A stretch of DNA of 64,000 bases from CAVXUB01 sp963764805 (GTDB taxonomy: Bacteria > Actinomycetota > Acidimicrobiia > Acidimicrobiales > Bog-793), in the NCBI GenBank assembly GCA_963764805.1, contig CAVXUB010000003.1, positions 1 to 64,000 of the forward strand, read 5' to 3'. Under the pieces are notes generated by a model that was given only the letters and a program-made list of their open reading frames with translations, searched no databases and was not told where the DNA came from. Position 1 is the stretch's first letter; each line of letters starts with the position of its first letter. Shown piece by piece: positions 26,474-35,073 of the stretch. The position numbers were made by a program, and so were the translations under genes.

Positions 26474-27567
26474 GTGCTGGTCGTCGCCAAGATCGGCACC
26501 TCGTCGGTGACGTCGACCACGGGTACCGTCGACGAGGCGGCCGTCGGGAGGCTCTGCGACGAGGTGGCGGCGCTCCACCAGGCAGGGCATCGGGCAGTGA
26601 TAGTCAGCTCGGGGGCTGTGACGGCGGGGGTGGCTGCGCTGCAGCCGGCGGGGGGCCGGCCGACGCGATGCGATCACGCTGCAGGCACTGTCGGGCATCG
26701 GCCAGCACAGGTTGATGCGGGTCTATGACGAGGCTCTCGGACGTTCCGGGCTGCTCGCCGCCCAGGTGCTGTTGGCACCACTCGACTTCGGACACCGCTC
26801 CCAGTACCTGCATGCGAGGTCGACGCTGCGGCGGATGGTGGAGCTCGGCGTCGTGCCGATCGTCAACGAGAACGACGCTGTGGCGGACGACGAGATCCGT
26901 TTCGGGGACAATGACCGGCTGGCGGCGCTGGTCGCCCACCTGTTGGCGGCCGACCTTCTCGTGCTGCTCACCGACGCGCCCGGTCTGCTCTCCGCGGACC
27001 CCCGCCTGGACTCCGGTGCGACGCTGATCGAGCAGGTGATCGAAGTCGACGAGGCCCTCGTGCGGGTGGCCGGCGGCCCGGGCAGCGACAGCTCCCGCGG
27101 CGGGATGTCCTCGAAACTCGCCGCCGCCCGTATCGCAGCCTCCTCCGGCGTCCGCTCTGTGATCGCCGCCGCCGCCCGGCCGGGGGTGCTCGCTGCGGCG
27201 TTGGCGGGCGAACCTGGCGCCGGCACCTTCTTCCTTCCCCGAGATCGGCGCCTGCCGGCACGCAAGCTGTGGATCGCCTTCGAAGTTGCGCCCTTCCGGC
27301 GTGCTCCTGGTCGACGAGGGTGCCAGGCGGGCCGTCGTGGAACGGGGCACCTCGCTGCTGGCGGCGGGTGTGGTGGCGATCGAGGGATCGTTCGAGCCGG
27401 AGGATCCCGTGGCGATCGCGACGGCCGAGGGCACGGTGTTCGCCAAGGGTCTCGTACGGGTCCCCTCGTCGCGGGCGTCCGAGTGGCTGGGCCGGAGGAC
27501 TGCCGATCTGGCGGACGGCCTGCCGCACGAGATCGTGCACCGGGACGACCTGGTGGTAGTCAGTTAG
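26474..27567 (+). CDS. proB: Glutamate 5-kinase with C-terminal PUA domain; two one-base frame breaks
   Basis: ProB phosphorylates glutamate in the first step of proline synthesis. It starts at GTG 26474 (VLVVAKIGTSSVTSTTG), includes VIVSSGAVTAGVAAL, then a break near 26650-26668 leads to TLQALSGIGQHRLMRVYDEALG in the next frame. PIVNENDAVADDEIRFGDND and GTGGMSSK-like DSSRGGMSSKLAAA (amino-acid kinase core) are intact. A second break near 27279-27290 leads to PSGVLLVDEGARRAVVERG and a PUA domain (VAIEGSFEPEDPVAIA). Both breaks are one-base insertions and the total of 1094 nt fits. Reading either alone truncates the enzyme. Pairs with proA across one intervening gene. Confidence 0.9.
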
Positions 27568-27606
27568 GGGCATCGGCCGGCCGGCTCGCCAGGAGCCGGG
27601 CGCAAC

Positions 27607-27645
27607 AGCCGAACGAATGAGCCGAACGCAAGAGCCGAACGAGCG
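27607..27645. repeat. Three 13-bp tandem repeats before the gene at 27655
   Basis: AGCCGAACGAATG (27607-27619), AGCCGAACGCAAG (27620-27632) and AGCCGAACGAGCG (27633-27645) share the first nine bases. They end at the ribosome binding site GGAGGA of the next gene. Confidence 0.8.
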
Positions 27646-27654
27646 GAGGACAGA

Positions 27655-28530
27655 GTGGCACAGCTGTACGTGGCTACCAACAACGACGGGGAGCAGAGAC
27701 TCCTCGGCGAAGGATCCGGCGTCGCGTGGTCGCTGCCTCGAGACGAGGACGGGGCGCTCATCCCCGGGGACGTGCGGGACGGCAAGTTGCTCCTCAGCCT
27801 CGCAGGCGGACTGCTCGGTCGGCTCGACGAGTCGATCCACACTGCAGAGGCGCTGGCGCCGGTCGAGGCTTCGGAGGATGGTCGCTCGGTCTGGACCGGC
27901 AGTGCCCGACTCGTCGGTACGACGGCATGGGATGCCTATGCTGCCGCGCTGTTCGCACTCGACTGCGCCGAGCACGTGCTCGGGCCGGTGGCGGCGACCG
28001 AGCTGCCCGGAGGCTCGACGATCGGCGAGGCTCTGGCGGTGGTCAGAACGGCATTGGTGGACAGGGCAGCGGCGCAGCACGGGCTGGTGACGAAGCTCAC
28101 CGACCTGGCCCTGCTGCACCGGCTGCGGCGAGACGGCCGTGAGATAGGCGACGCCGCCTTCGCCCAGTTCGTGGAGGACCAGGCAGAGAACCTCGAATAT
28201 CTCGACGACCCGCTGTGGACTGCGATAGCTGCCAGCCGCGACGCGGTGCTCGCCGCCACCGAGGCGGTCCAGCACGCCGCCTTTCCCTTCGTGTCGGAGA
28301 TCGAGTCGCACTCCTACGAGCGGGCGGAGGTGTCCAAGGACCTCGACCCCTCCCGCCGGGCTGTCCAACCGCATCTCGTCCGGCTGTCGTGGGTGCCGCC
28401 GTGGATCGCCGCCGACGACGCGGCGGAGCGGGCCCGCCAGGCCGCCCGTGACGCAGGGGGCGATCTGGCTGCCGAGGCGGAGCTGGCTTGGCAGGCGGAA
28501 CGGCTCGAGACAGCACTGCAGGCTGGCTGA
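27655..28530 (+). CDS. Uncharacterized 291-residue protein between proB and proA
   Basis: I do not recognise a family. The protein opens MAQLYVATNNDGEQRLLGEGSGVAWSLPRDEDGALIPGDV, continues with a helix-rich middle containing WDAYAAALFALDCAEHVL and VTKLTDLALLHRLRRDGREIGDAAFAQFVEDQAE, and ends in an Ala/Arg-rich helix (AERARQAARDAGGDLAAEAELAWQAERLETAL). No signal peptide, membrane helix or clear catalytic motif is visible. GTG 27655 follows a good GGAGGA. The reading frame has consistent high third-position GC, so it is a genuine gene. Its place between two proline-biosynthesis genes suggests co-transcription, not necessarily a linked role. Confidence 0.75.
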   Translation: MAQLYVATNNDGEQRLLGEGSGVAWSLPRDEDGALIPGDVRDGKLLLSLAGGLLGRLDESIHTAEALAPVEASEDGRSVWTGSARLVGTTAWDAYAAALFALDCAEHVLGPVAATELPGGSTIGEALAVVRTALVDRAAAQHGLVTKLTDLALLHRLRRDGREIGDAAFAQFVEDQAENLEYLDDPLWTAIAASRDAVLAATEAVQHAAFPFVSEIESHSYERAEVSKDLDPSRRAVQPHLVRLSWVPPWIAADDAAERARQAARDAGGDLAAEAELAWQAERLETALQAG

Positions 28531-28580
28531 GCGCCCCGTCCGGAGAGGCGCTGGCGGGAGGGCCGCCGGTACGCTGTGGC

Positions 28581-29819
28581 ATGGAGCTGATCGAGGCGGC
28601 GAGGCACGCCAAGGCTGCCAGCCGGGTGCTCGCCGGTGCGAGCTCAGCCGCCAAGAACGAGGCTCTGCGGCGGATGGCGGAGCTGCTCGGGGCCCGCAGC
28701 GACGAGATACTGGCGGCGAACGGACGCGATCTCGAGCAGGCGGTCGATGCAGGCGAACCGGCGACCATTCTCGACCGGTTGCGGCTGACGGGGGAGCGGG
28801 TGGCTTCGATGGCTGCCGGCCTGGAGGCAGTGGCTGAGCTGCCCGATCCCGTTGGCGAAGTGGTCGACGGATCCGTGCGCCCGAACGGCCTGCGCGTCCG
28901 GCGCGTGAGGGTTCCCCTAGGCGTCGTCTGCGTCATCTACGAGAACCGGCCGAACGTCACCGCCGACGCCGCCGCTCTGTGCCTCAAGTCCGGCAATGCC
29001 GCGCTCCTGAGAGGGTCCTCCGGCGCCCTCCAGTCGAACAAGGCGATCGCCGCTGCACTGCGCGACGGTGTGACCAAGGCCGGCCTGCCAGCCGACTCCG
29101 TCACGCTCGTGACGGACACGGGGCACGAGGCGGTCCGCCAGCTCGTGCGGCTGCGCGGGATCGTCGACTGCGTGATCCCGCGTGGCGGCTCCTCTCTCGT
29201 CGAGGCGATCCTCGAACACGCCACCGTGCCCTACGTCATCGACGGCGACGGCAACTGCCACGTCTACGTGGACGCGCATGCCGATCTTGCAATGGCCGAG
29301 AGGATCGTCGTCAACGCCAAGATGCAACGGCCATCGGTGTGCAACGCGATGGAGTCGCTGCTCGTGCACCGCGCTGTAGCGGCCGAGTTCCTGCCGCGGG
29401 TCGCTGCCGCGCTGCAGGGTGTGGAGCTGCGCGGCGACGAGCGGACTCGGGCTCTGGTGCCGGCAGCGCTGGAGGCGACTGAGGAGGACTACGGCAGGGA
29501 GTTCCTCGGGCTCGTCTGCTCAGTCGCCGTGGTCGAGTCCCTCGACGAGGCGATCGAGCACATCGCTCGCTACGGATCGGGGCATTCGGAGGCGATAGTG
29601 ACCCGTGACGTGGAGGCAGCTTCGCGTTTCGTGCGGGAGGTCGACGCGGCGGCTGTCCTCGTGAACGCATCGACGCGCTTCGTCGACGGCGGCGAGCTCG
29701 GCCTCGGTGCCGAGATCGGGATCTCGACCCAGAAGCTTCACGCCCGCGGGCCTATGGGGCTACGGGAGCTGACGTCGGTCAAGTACGTGGTGGAAGGGGA
29801 AGGGCAGGTGCGTGGGTGA
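28581..29819 (+). CDS. proA: Gamma-glutamyl phosphate reductase
   Basis: ProA reduces gamma-glutamyl phosphate to the semialdehyde with NADPH. It is a 412-residue aldehyde-dehydrogenase-fold enzyme. LGVVCVIYENRPNVTADAAALCLKSGNAALLRG is the nucleotide-binding start, CVIPRGGSSL a conserved loop, and MQRPSVCNAMESLLV holds the catalytic Cys. STRFVDGGELGLGAEIGISTQKLHARGPMGLREL closes the enzyme. ATG 28581. Its stop overlaps the GTG of the MoxR gene (GTGA at 29816-29819). It acts with proB upstream. Confidence 0.95.
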   Translation: MELIEAARHAKAASRVLAGASSAAKNEALRRMAELLGARSDEILAANGRDLEQAVDAGEPATILDRLRLTGERVASMAAGLEAVAELPDPVGEVVDGSVRPNGLRVRRVRVPLGVVCVIYENRPNVTADAAALCLKSGNAALLRGSSGALQSNKAIAAALRDGVTKAGLPADSVTLVTDTGHEAVRQLVRLRGIVDCVIPRGGSSLVEAILEHATVPYVIDGDGNCHVYVDAHADLAMAERIVVNAKMQRPSVCNAMESLLVHRAVAAEFLPRVAAALQGVELRGDERTRALVPAALEATEEDYGREFLGLVCSVAVVESLDEAIEHIARYGSGHSEAIVTRDVEAASRFVREVDAAAVLVNASTRFVDGGELGLGAEIGISTQKLHARGPMGLRELTSVKYVVEGEGQVRG

Positions 29820-30707
29820 GCGAGCCGCGTTTCGATTCGATCGTGGCGCTGCGCGAGTCGCTCCGTGGGGCCGGCTACCTCGCCGACGACGGGATCGCGG
29901 GCGTCGTCTACCTCGCCGACCGGCTGGCGAAGCCCGTGCTCGTGGAAGGGCCGGCGGGGACGGGCAAGACCGAGCTCGCCAAGAGCGTCGCGCGCGATGC
30001 TCGGCGCCCGGCTGATCAGGCTCCAGTGCTACGAGGGGCTGGACGAGTCCAAGGCCCTCTACGAGTGGAACTACAAGAAGCAACTGCTGCGGATCCAGGT
30101 CGAGCGGGCGGTCGAAGGCGAGCGCTCCAGTAGGTGGGAAGAGATCGAGGACGACATCTTCTCGGAGGAGTTCCTCCTCACCCGGCCGCTGTTGGAGGCG
30201 ATACGTGCCGAGGAGCCGGTGGTCCTCCTGGTCGACGAGGTGGACCGCGTCGAGATCGAGACTGAAGCTCTGCTGCTCGAGGTGCTTTCCGACTACCAGG
30301 TCTCGATTCCCGAGCTCGGAACGGTTGTGGCCAAGCAGATCCCTCTCGTCTTCTTGACCTCGAACAACACCCGCGAGCTCTCCGAGGCTCTCAAGCGACG
30401 CTGCCTGTACCTGCACATCGACTACCCGCAGCTCGAGCGCGAGCGCGACATCGTGCTGGCCAAGGTGCCCGGAATCTCGACCGAGCTCGCCGACCAGGTG
30501 GCTCGGATCGTACGGTCCCTGCGGTCTCTCGAGCTGCGCAAGCACCCGTCGATCTCCGAGACCATCGACTGGGCGCGGACGCTCGTCGTCCTCGGCATCG
30601 AGCAGGTCGAGGCTTCCCACGTCCAGGACACGCTGCCGATCCTGCTCAAGTACCGCTCGGACATCGACGCCGCGGCCAAGGAGCTCGCCTCGGTCGCCTC
30701 CTCGTGA
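29816..30707 (+). CDS. MoxR-family AAA+ ATPase, one-base frame break
   Basis: A MoxR-type AAA+ chaperone, usually working with a VWA-domain partner to insert metal or assemble complexes. From GTG 29816 the frame gives VEGPAGTGKTELAKSVA (Walker A). A break near 29988-29996 is resolved by one inserted base, after which MLGARLIRLQCYEGLDESKALYEWNYKKQLL continues. VVLLVDEVDRVEIETEALLLEVLSDY is Walker B, FLTSNNTRELSEALKRRC is sensor 1 and arginine finger, and LRKHPSISETIDWARTLV is sensor 2. The span of 892 nt fits one insertion. The stop overlaps the downstream VWA gene start. No substrate complex can be inferred from the sequence. Confidence 0.88.
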
Positions 30708-32197
30708 TCGATCTGCTGACCGGCTTCATCGCCGAGCTGCGGGCGGCAGGTCTACCGGTGTCGCTGACGGAGGCGATCGACGCCGCCGACGCGGTCGGGC
30801 ACCTGCCGCTCGAAGATCGGCAGGCTGTGAAGTTCGCCCTCGGGGCGACCCTCGTGAAGTCGTCCGCCCACTGGAAGGCGTTCGACACCGCCTTCGAGGT
30901 CTACTTCTCGCTGCGGGGACCGCAACTGTCGATCGGAGCGGAGGACGACCCGCTCTCTGCGGACGGCGACGCTCCCGACGGCGACGACGGCCCTGCCGGC
31001 CGTGGCCGGCGAGGTGACGGCAGGGCGGGGAGCGGCGCGTCCGAATCGGTCACGCCGGAGGAGCTCGCAGCCATGCTGTACCGGGCGCTTCGCGACGGCG
31101 ACGAGTCGATGCTCGGCGCCGTGGCGCGCTTGGCAGTCGCCCGCTACGCCGGCATGGAGCCGGGCCGGCCGGTCGGTGGCACCTACTACCTCTACCGGAC
31201 GCTCCGCAATCTCGATCTCGACTCGGTCCTCGCCCGCCTGCTGGTGGATGCTCAGCGCCGCTCCGGCGACGTCTCGGGCGCTTCCGAGGCATCTCCGAAT
31301 GGCGGTCAGCCGGTGCTCACGCCGTTGGAGCAGCGGCTGCTGCGGGACGAGTACAAGGCGCGCATCGACGCCCTGCGGCACGAGATCGAGGCGGAGATCC
31401 GCCGCCGCCTGGTCGCCGACAGGGGTGCGGCGGCGCTCGCCCGATCCGTGCGCAAGCCGCTGCCCGAGGACGTCGACTTCATGCACGCCACGAGGGACGA
31501 GCTGCTGGCGATGAGGCGGGCGATCTACCCGCTCACGCGCAAGCTCGCCGCCCGGCTGGCACGCAAGCGACGCCATGGCAGGCGCGGCCCGCTCGACTTC
31601 CGCTCGACGATGCGGCACTCGCTCTCGTACGGCGGGGTACCAGCCGAGCCCAAGTTCCGCCAGCCTCGCCCCAACAAGCCTGAGATCTGGGTGATCGCGG
31701 ACATCTCCGGGTCGGTGGCCTCCTTCGCCCGTTTCACGCTGCACCTCGTCCACGCCATCGCCACGCAGTTCTCCAAGGTGCGCAGCTTCGTGTTCATCGA
31801 CGGCATCGACGAGGTGACCGAGATGTTCGAGCGATCGGAGACGATCGCCGAGGCGGTGCACAAGGTGAACACGGAGGCAGACGTCGTCTGGGTGGACGGT
31901 CACTCCGACTACGGGCATGCGCTCACCGTCTTCTGGGAGCGATGGGGGAAGGACATCACCACCAAGACGAGCATCATCCTGCTCGGCGACGCTCGAAACA
32001 ACTACCACGCCTCCCAATCATGGGTCGTCGCCGAGATGCAACGGCGCGCCCGCCGTGTCTACTGGTTGAACCCCGAGCCCCGCTCCTACTGGGGAAGCGG
32101 CGACTCGATCGTCGACCAATACGCCGCCTATTGCGACGGTGCCTTCGAATGCCGGAATCTCCGCCAGCTGGCGGCTTTCGTCGAGCATCTCGCCTGA
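30704..32197 (+). CDS. VWA domain-containing CoxE-like protein
   Basis: A 497-residue partner of the upstream MoxR ATPase, overlapping its stop. The N-terminal part (LTGFIAELRAAGLPVSLTEAIDAADAV) is helical. The middle is acidic and disordered (DADGDAPDGDDGPAGRG). The C-terminal VWA domain has an intact MIDAS: DISGSVASFA (DxSGS), then TSIILLGDARNNY with the distal Asp. The repeated Arg/His segment LAARLARKRRHGRRG precedes the VWA domain. Similar MoxR/VWA pairs mature metal centres (the CoxD/CoxE case) but nothing nearby encodes a carbon monoxide dehydrogenase, so the client here is open. GTG 30704. Confidence 0.9.
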   Translation: MIDLLTGFIAELRAAGLPVSLTEAIDAADAVGHLPLEDRQAVKFALGATLVKSSAHWKAFDTAFEVYFSLRGPQLSIGAEDDPLSADGDAPDGDDGPAGRGRRGDGRAGSGASESVTPEELAAMLYRALRDGDESMLGAVARLAVARYAGMEPGRPVGGTYYLYRTLRNLDLDSVLARLLVDAQRRSGDVSGASEASPNGGQPVLTPLEQRLLRDEYKARIDALRHEIEAEIRRRLVADRGAAALARSVRKPLPEDVDFMHATRDELLAMRRAIYPLTRKLAARLARKRRHGRRGPLDFRSTMRHSLSYGGVPAEPKFRQPRPNKPEIWVIADISGSVASFARFTLHLVHAIATQFSKVRSFVFIDGIDEVTEMFERSETIAEAVHKVNTEADVVWVDGHSDYGHALTVFWERWGKDITTKTSIILLGDARNNYHASQSWVVAEMQRRARRVYWLNPEPRSYWGSGDSIVDQYAAYCDGAFECRNLRQLAAFVEHLA

Positions 32198-32257
32198 GCC
32201 TGCTGCCGGCAGAAGCGCCGGGAAGGCGGCGCGCAGCCGGTCGGTAGGGTGGGGGCG

Positions 32258-32309
32258 ATGAGTGACGAGAAACGATGAATGACGAAAACGCGATGAGTGA
32301 GAAGCGATG
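32258..32309. repeat. Imperfect GATGAGTGA repeats over the start of the 32307 gene
   Basis: Four copies of a GATGARTGA-type unit run in series (ATGs at 32258, 32275, 32293 and 32307), each followed by CGAGAAA, CGAAAAC or GAAGC. The last ATG is the start used for the phosphatase; the earlier ones run into stops or other frames. Confidence 0.65.
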
Positions 32310-33047
32310 AGCGATCAGAACGGCGGCGGGCACAAGATCGCCCAGGGGACCCGTCTCGTGCTGGTGAGACATGGCGAGTCGCAGTGCAACGTGGCGGGAG
32401 TGGTCGGCGGCCACAAGGGTTGCAGCGGGCTGACGAACCTCGGCCGGCGGCAGGCAGAGGCGCTGGGAGAGCGGTTGGCCGAGACCGGTGAGCTTGCACC
32501 CGTCGCTGCGATCTACACGAGCGTGTTGAAGCGGTCCATCGAGACAGCCGAGATCCTCGCCCCCTACGTCGGGCAGCCGCCGATGCACTCCTCCTGCGAC
32601 CTGTGCGAGCAGCACCCGGGGGAGGCCGACGGGCTCGACTGGGTGGAGTGCCGTGAAGCCTTCGGGGCGCCACCGGAGGAGTTCGACCCGTCCTGGCGCA
32701 TGGCGCCTGGCAGCGAGAGCTACTACGAGCTCGGTGAGCGGGTCGAGCGCACGATCCTCGAGATCGCAGCGTCCCACCCGGGCGAGACCGTGATGATCGT
32801 GGCTCACGGCGGCGTGGTCGACTCGTCGCTTACCCGCCTGATGCGGGTGCCGATGGACGCAACTTCGGTCCGCCTCTACACCCAGTACGCGTCCTTGACG
32901 GAGTGGCAGCACACGGGCAGCCGCTGGAGGCTGGCCCGCTACAACGACGCAGCCCACCTGGGGGCGCTCACGCCGCCGAGCCCTCCGTGGGTCACCGGCG
33001 CGGTGGTGATCGGGCCGGCGCCGACCCTGGAGCTGGCGGACGACTGA
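32307..33047 (+). CDS. Histidine phosphatase family protein (phosphoglycerate mutase-like)
   Basis: A phosphatase of the branch-1 histidine phosphatase fold. The RHG motif is LVRHGESQCNVAG and the second His is in MIVAHGGVVDSSL. Glu in the GEADGLDWVE segment is the likely proton donor. It lacks the extra loops that mark a true phosphoglycerate mutase, and many such proteins act on phosphosugars, nucleotides or acyl phosphates. Its 246 residues end in a Pro/Ala-rich tail (PPSPPWVTGAVVIGPAPTLELADD). ATG 32307. It follows the VWA gene by about 110 bp. It is cytosolic; substrate unknown. Confidence 0.85.
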   Translation: MSDQNGGGHKIAQGTRLVLVRHGESQCNVAGVVGGHKGCSGLTNLGRRQAEALGERLAETGELAPVAAIYTSVLKRSIETAEILAPYVGQPPMHSSCDLCEQHPGEADGLDWVECREAFGAPPEEFDPSWRMAPGSESYYELGERVERTILEIAASHPGETVMIVAHGGVVDSSLTRLMRVPMDATSVRLYTQYASLTEWQHTGSRWRLARYNDAAHLGALTPPSPPWVTGAVVIGPAPTLELADD

Positions 33048-33100
33048 GGTCGCAGGTCGGCGCGCCTCAGGCCCTCCGCCTCAGGCGCAGCCTCCAGCCG

Positions 33101-34885
33101 CTAGCCGCACGAGACATCGGGATCGAACGGGTAGTCGTTCATCCCGGGCGTTTCCTGGACCATCCACGGGGTGCCGCCGGCGAAGTCGTAGCTGCCGTCG
33201 CACCACGGACCCACGGCGGAGATGGGGAGGTACCCGTACGCCGATGGGTACGGCGGGCTCGTCCAGGGTGCCCCGGCGACCCACAGCGGGATCGAGGGCC
33301 CGGGCGGCGAGTACCTGCCCATGATCTCGCCCCACTGGAGATACGTCGAGTAGATGCCGGCAGTCAGCCCGAGGCTGTGGAGCGCATCGATCGAGCCCTG
33401 GATCGTGCGGTCGTTGAGTGTCGTGTCGCACGACCAGGGAGCGCTCCCGCCTTGGTTGAAGTTGCTGGAGGAGCAGCTCGGGTTCTCGATGTCGAGCCAC
33501 CACACCTTGGCCGATGCGCCCTGCCCGGCCGCATACTGCACTGCGATCTCGGCCGAGTTCCACCCGTAGTTGTAGGCGAGGCAGCTGGCCCACGCCGCAG
33601 AGCCGGCACCATCGTCTGCGCATGTCCCGGCAGGCCCGGTCTGATCGATGGTGCTCGTGGAAGCGGGCGCGTTGAGGAGCATGTAGAGCCCATATGAGGC
33701 ACTGCCCGTGTCTGTTGCCGCCTTCGCCCAATGCGCCTCCGCCGCCAGGCACGGGTTCGGGTCGTCCACGGCCCAGCCGTCGACTCCGACGATCGCCACG
33801 CTGTACTTGCTGCTCCCTGCCGGATAGGTCGGCGGCCCCGGCAGCGGCACCGTCCCGGTGCTCGAGGGGCCCGAGCACTGCGGCCAGTTGAGGTCGTAGC
33901 CGATGGCGCCCGCCGGGTAGTCCTGCGCCCCAGCGCCGCCGGAGGCAACGGTCCCGGCAATGGCGACGTCGGGCGAGCTCGATGGCTGTGACTGGTCGCC
34001 GTAGAAGGGTGCGTCGCCGAAGGCGACGACTTGGCCGGAGCTGGTGGCCATCCAGTACCCGCGGCCGTCCGGTGTGGTCGCCATGCTGTCGATGGTGAGG
34101 CGTTGCGAGGCAGCGGAGCCGAAGAAGGCGGCGTCACCGAAGTTGAAGATCCCGCCGTCCGCCCCTACCAGCCAGTAGCCCCTGCCGTCGGCGGTCGACG
34201 CGATGGCGACTACCGGCCTGTTGAGGGTGCGCCCTTGCATCGAGCCGTAGTTCACCGCGTCCCCGTAGGTGAGCACCTGCCCCGCCGAGGTCGCCAGCCA
34301 GTAGCCCTTGCCATCTGTTGTCGGAGCCATCCCGATCACGGAGCCGTCGATGGCGGTGCTGCCTGCCGAGCCGTAGAAGTGCGCATCGCCGTAGTTGAAG
34401 ATCCCGCCGTCGGAGGCGACGAGCCAGTAGCCCTTGCCGTCCGCCGTGGCAGCCATCTCGACCACCGGCTTGTTCAGCCTCAAGGAACCGGCGGAGCCCA
34501 CGAAATGAGCATCCCCGAACGAGAAGATCCCTCCGTCCGACCCGACCAACCAGTAACCCGAGTGGTCCCCCGTGGCAGTGGCACCGACGATCGGGGCTTT
34601 GAGCCCGATCTTGGAGGTATCGCCCCAGTAGCCGGCCTGCCCGTAGGCAGTCACCCGGCCGGCCGAGTCGACGAGGTAATAGGCCTGGCCGGGCGGCTGC
34701 GGGGATCCGGCCGCGGTCGTCTTCGGTCCGCTGCCGGAGGCACCCTGGGCGAGCCCTGTTCCGGCAGCAGCAGCCAGCATGCCGACGGCGAGCGCCAGAG
34801 CGCCGGCCCGGCCGAACCTGGTGCGGCGAGGTGGCTGATGATCGGTGGCAGGGTGACGAAGAGCGGTGAGCCGGGCGGTGGACAT
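33101..34885 (-). CDS. Secreted GYW/FGD propeller fused to a GH25-like C-terminal domain
   Basis: An exported 594-residue protein. After a Sec/Tat-like signal (PRRTRFGRAGALALAVGMLAAAAGTGLAQGA, with an RR pair) come six blades based on GYWLVxSDGGIFxFGDAxFxGSAGS, each near 46 residues. From about residue 330 the second domain reads IGYDLNWPQCSG ... VAIVGVDGWAVDDPNPCLAAEAHWA, VWWLDIENPSCSSSN, LGLTAGIYSTYLQWGEIMG and IPLWVAGAPWTSPP, ending with PWCDGSYDFAGGTPWMVQETPGMNDYPFD. This pattern (D at the barrel start, DIEN, W.A.W) is that of GH25-like or glycoside-hydrolase-like barrels, but the catalytic assignment is not firm. Start ATG 34885. It shares its blade type with the 6652-9756 protein. Confidence 0.85.
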   Translation of the reverse strand: MSTARLTALRHPATDHQPPRRTRFGRAGALALAVGMLAAAAGTGLAQGASGSGPKTTAAGSPQPPGQAYYLVDSAGRVTAYGQAGYWGDTSKIGLKAPIVGATATGDHSGYWLVGSDGGIFSFGDAHFVGSAGSLRLNKPVVEMAATADGKGYWLVASDGGIFNYGDAHFYGSAGSTAIDGSVIGMAPTTDGKGYWLATSAGQVLTYGDAVNYGSMQGRTLNRPVVAIASTADGRGYWLVGADGGIFNFGDAAFFGSAASQRLTIDSMATTPDGRGYWMATSSGQVVAFGDAPFYGDQSQPSSSPDVAIAGTVASGGAGAQDYPAGAIGYDLNWPQCSGPSSTGTVPLPGPPTYPAGSSKYSVAIVGVDGWAVDDPNPCLAAEAHWAKAATDTGSASYGLYMLLNAPASTSTIDQTGPAGTCADDGAGSAAWASCLAYNYGWNSAEIAVQYAAGQGASAKVWWLDIENPSCSSSNFNQGGSAPWSCDTTLNDRTIQGSIDALHSLGLTAGIYSTYLQWGEIMGRYSPPGPSIPLWVAGAPWTSPPYPSAYGYLPISAVGPWCDGSYDFAGGTPWMVQETPGMNDYPFDPDVSCG

Positions 34886-35073
34886 GGGCACTCTCGGATC
34901 GGGGGCAGCGGGGGGGTGGGTGGCTGCTCGGTAGGCCTGTGGCGGCGGCGCTGCCGGGCGGCTCAGCCAGCATCGCGCAGTGCCGAGGGTTCGCTCCACT
35001 GACAGTGTACAGTCGCCCACTCTGCGTGGGCAGCCTCGACGGGTGTACGCAGGACGCCGGTGGATCGATCAGC

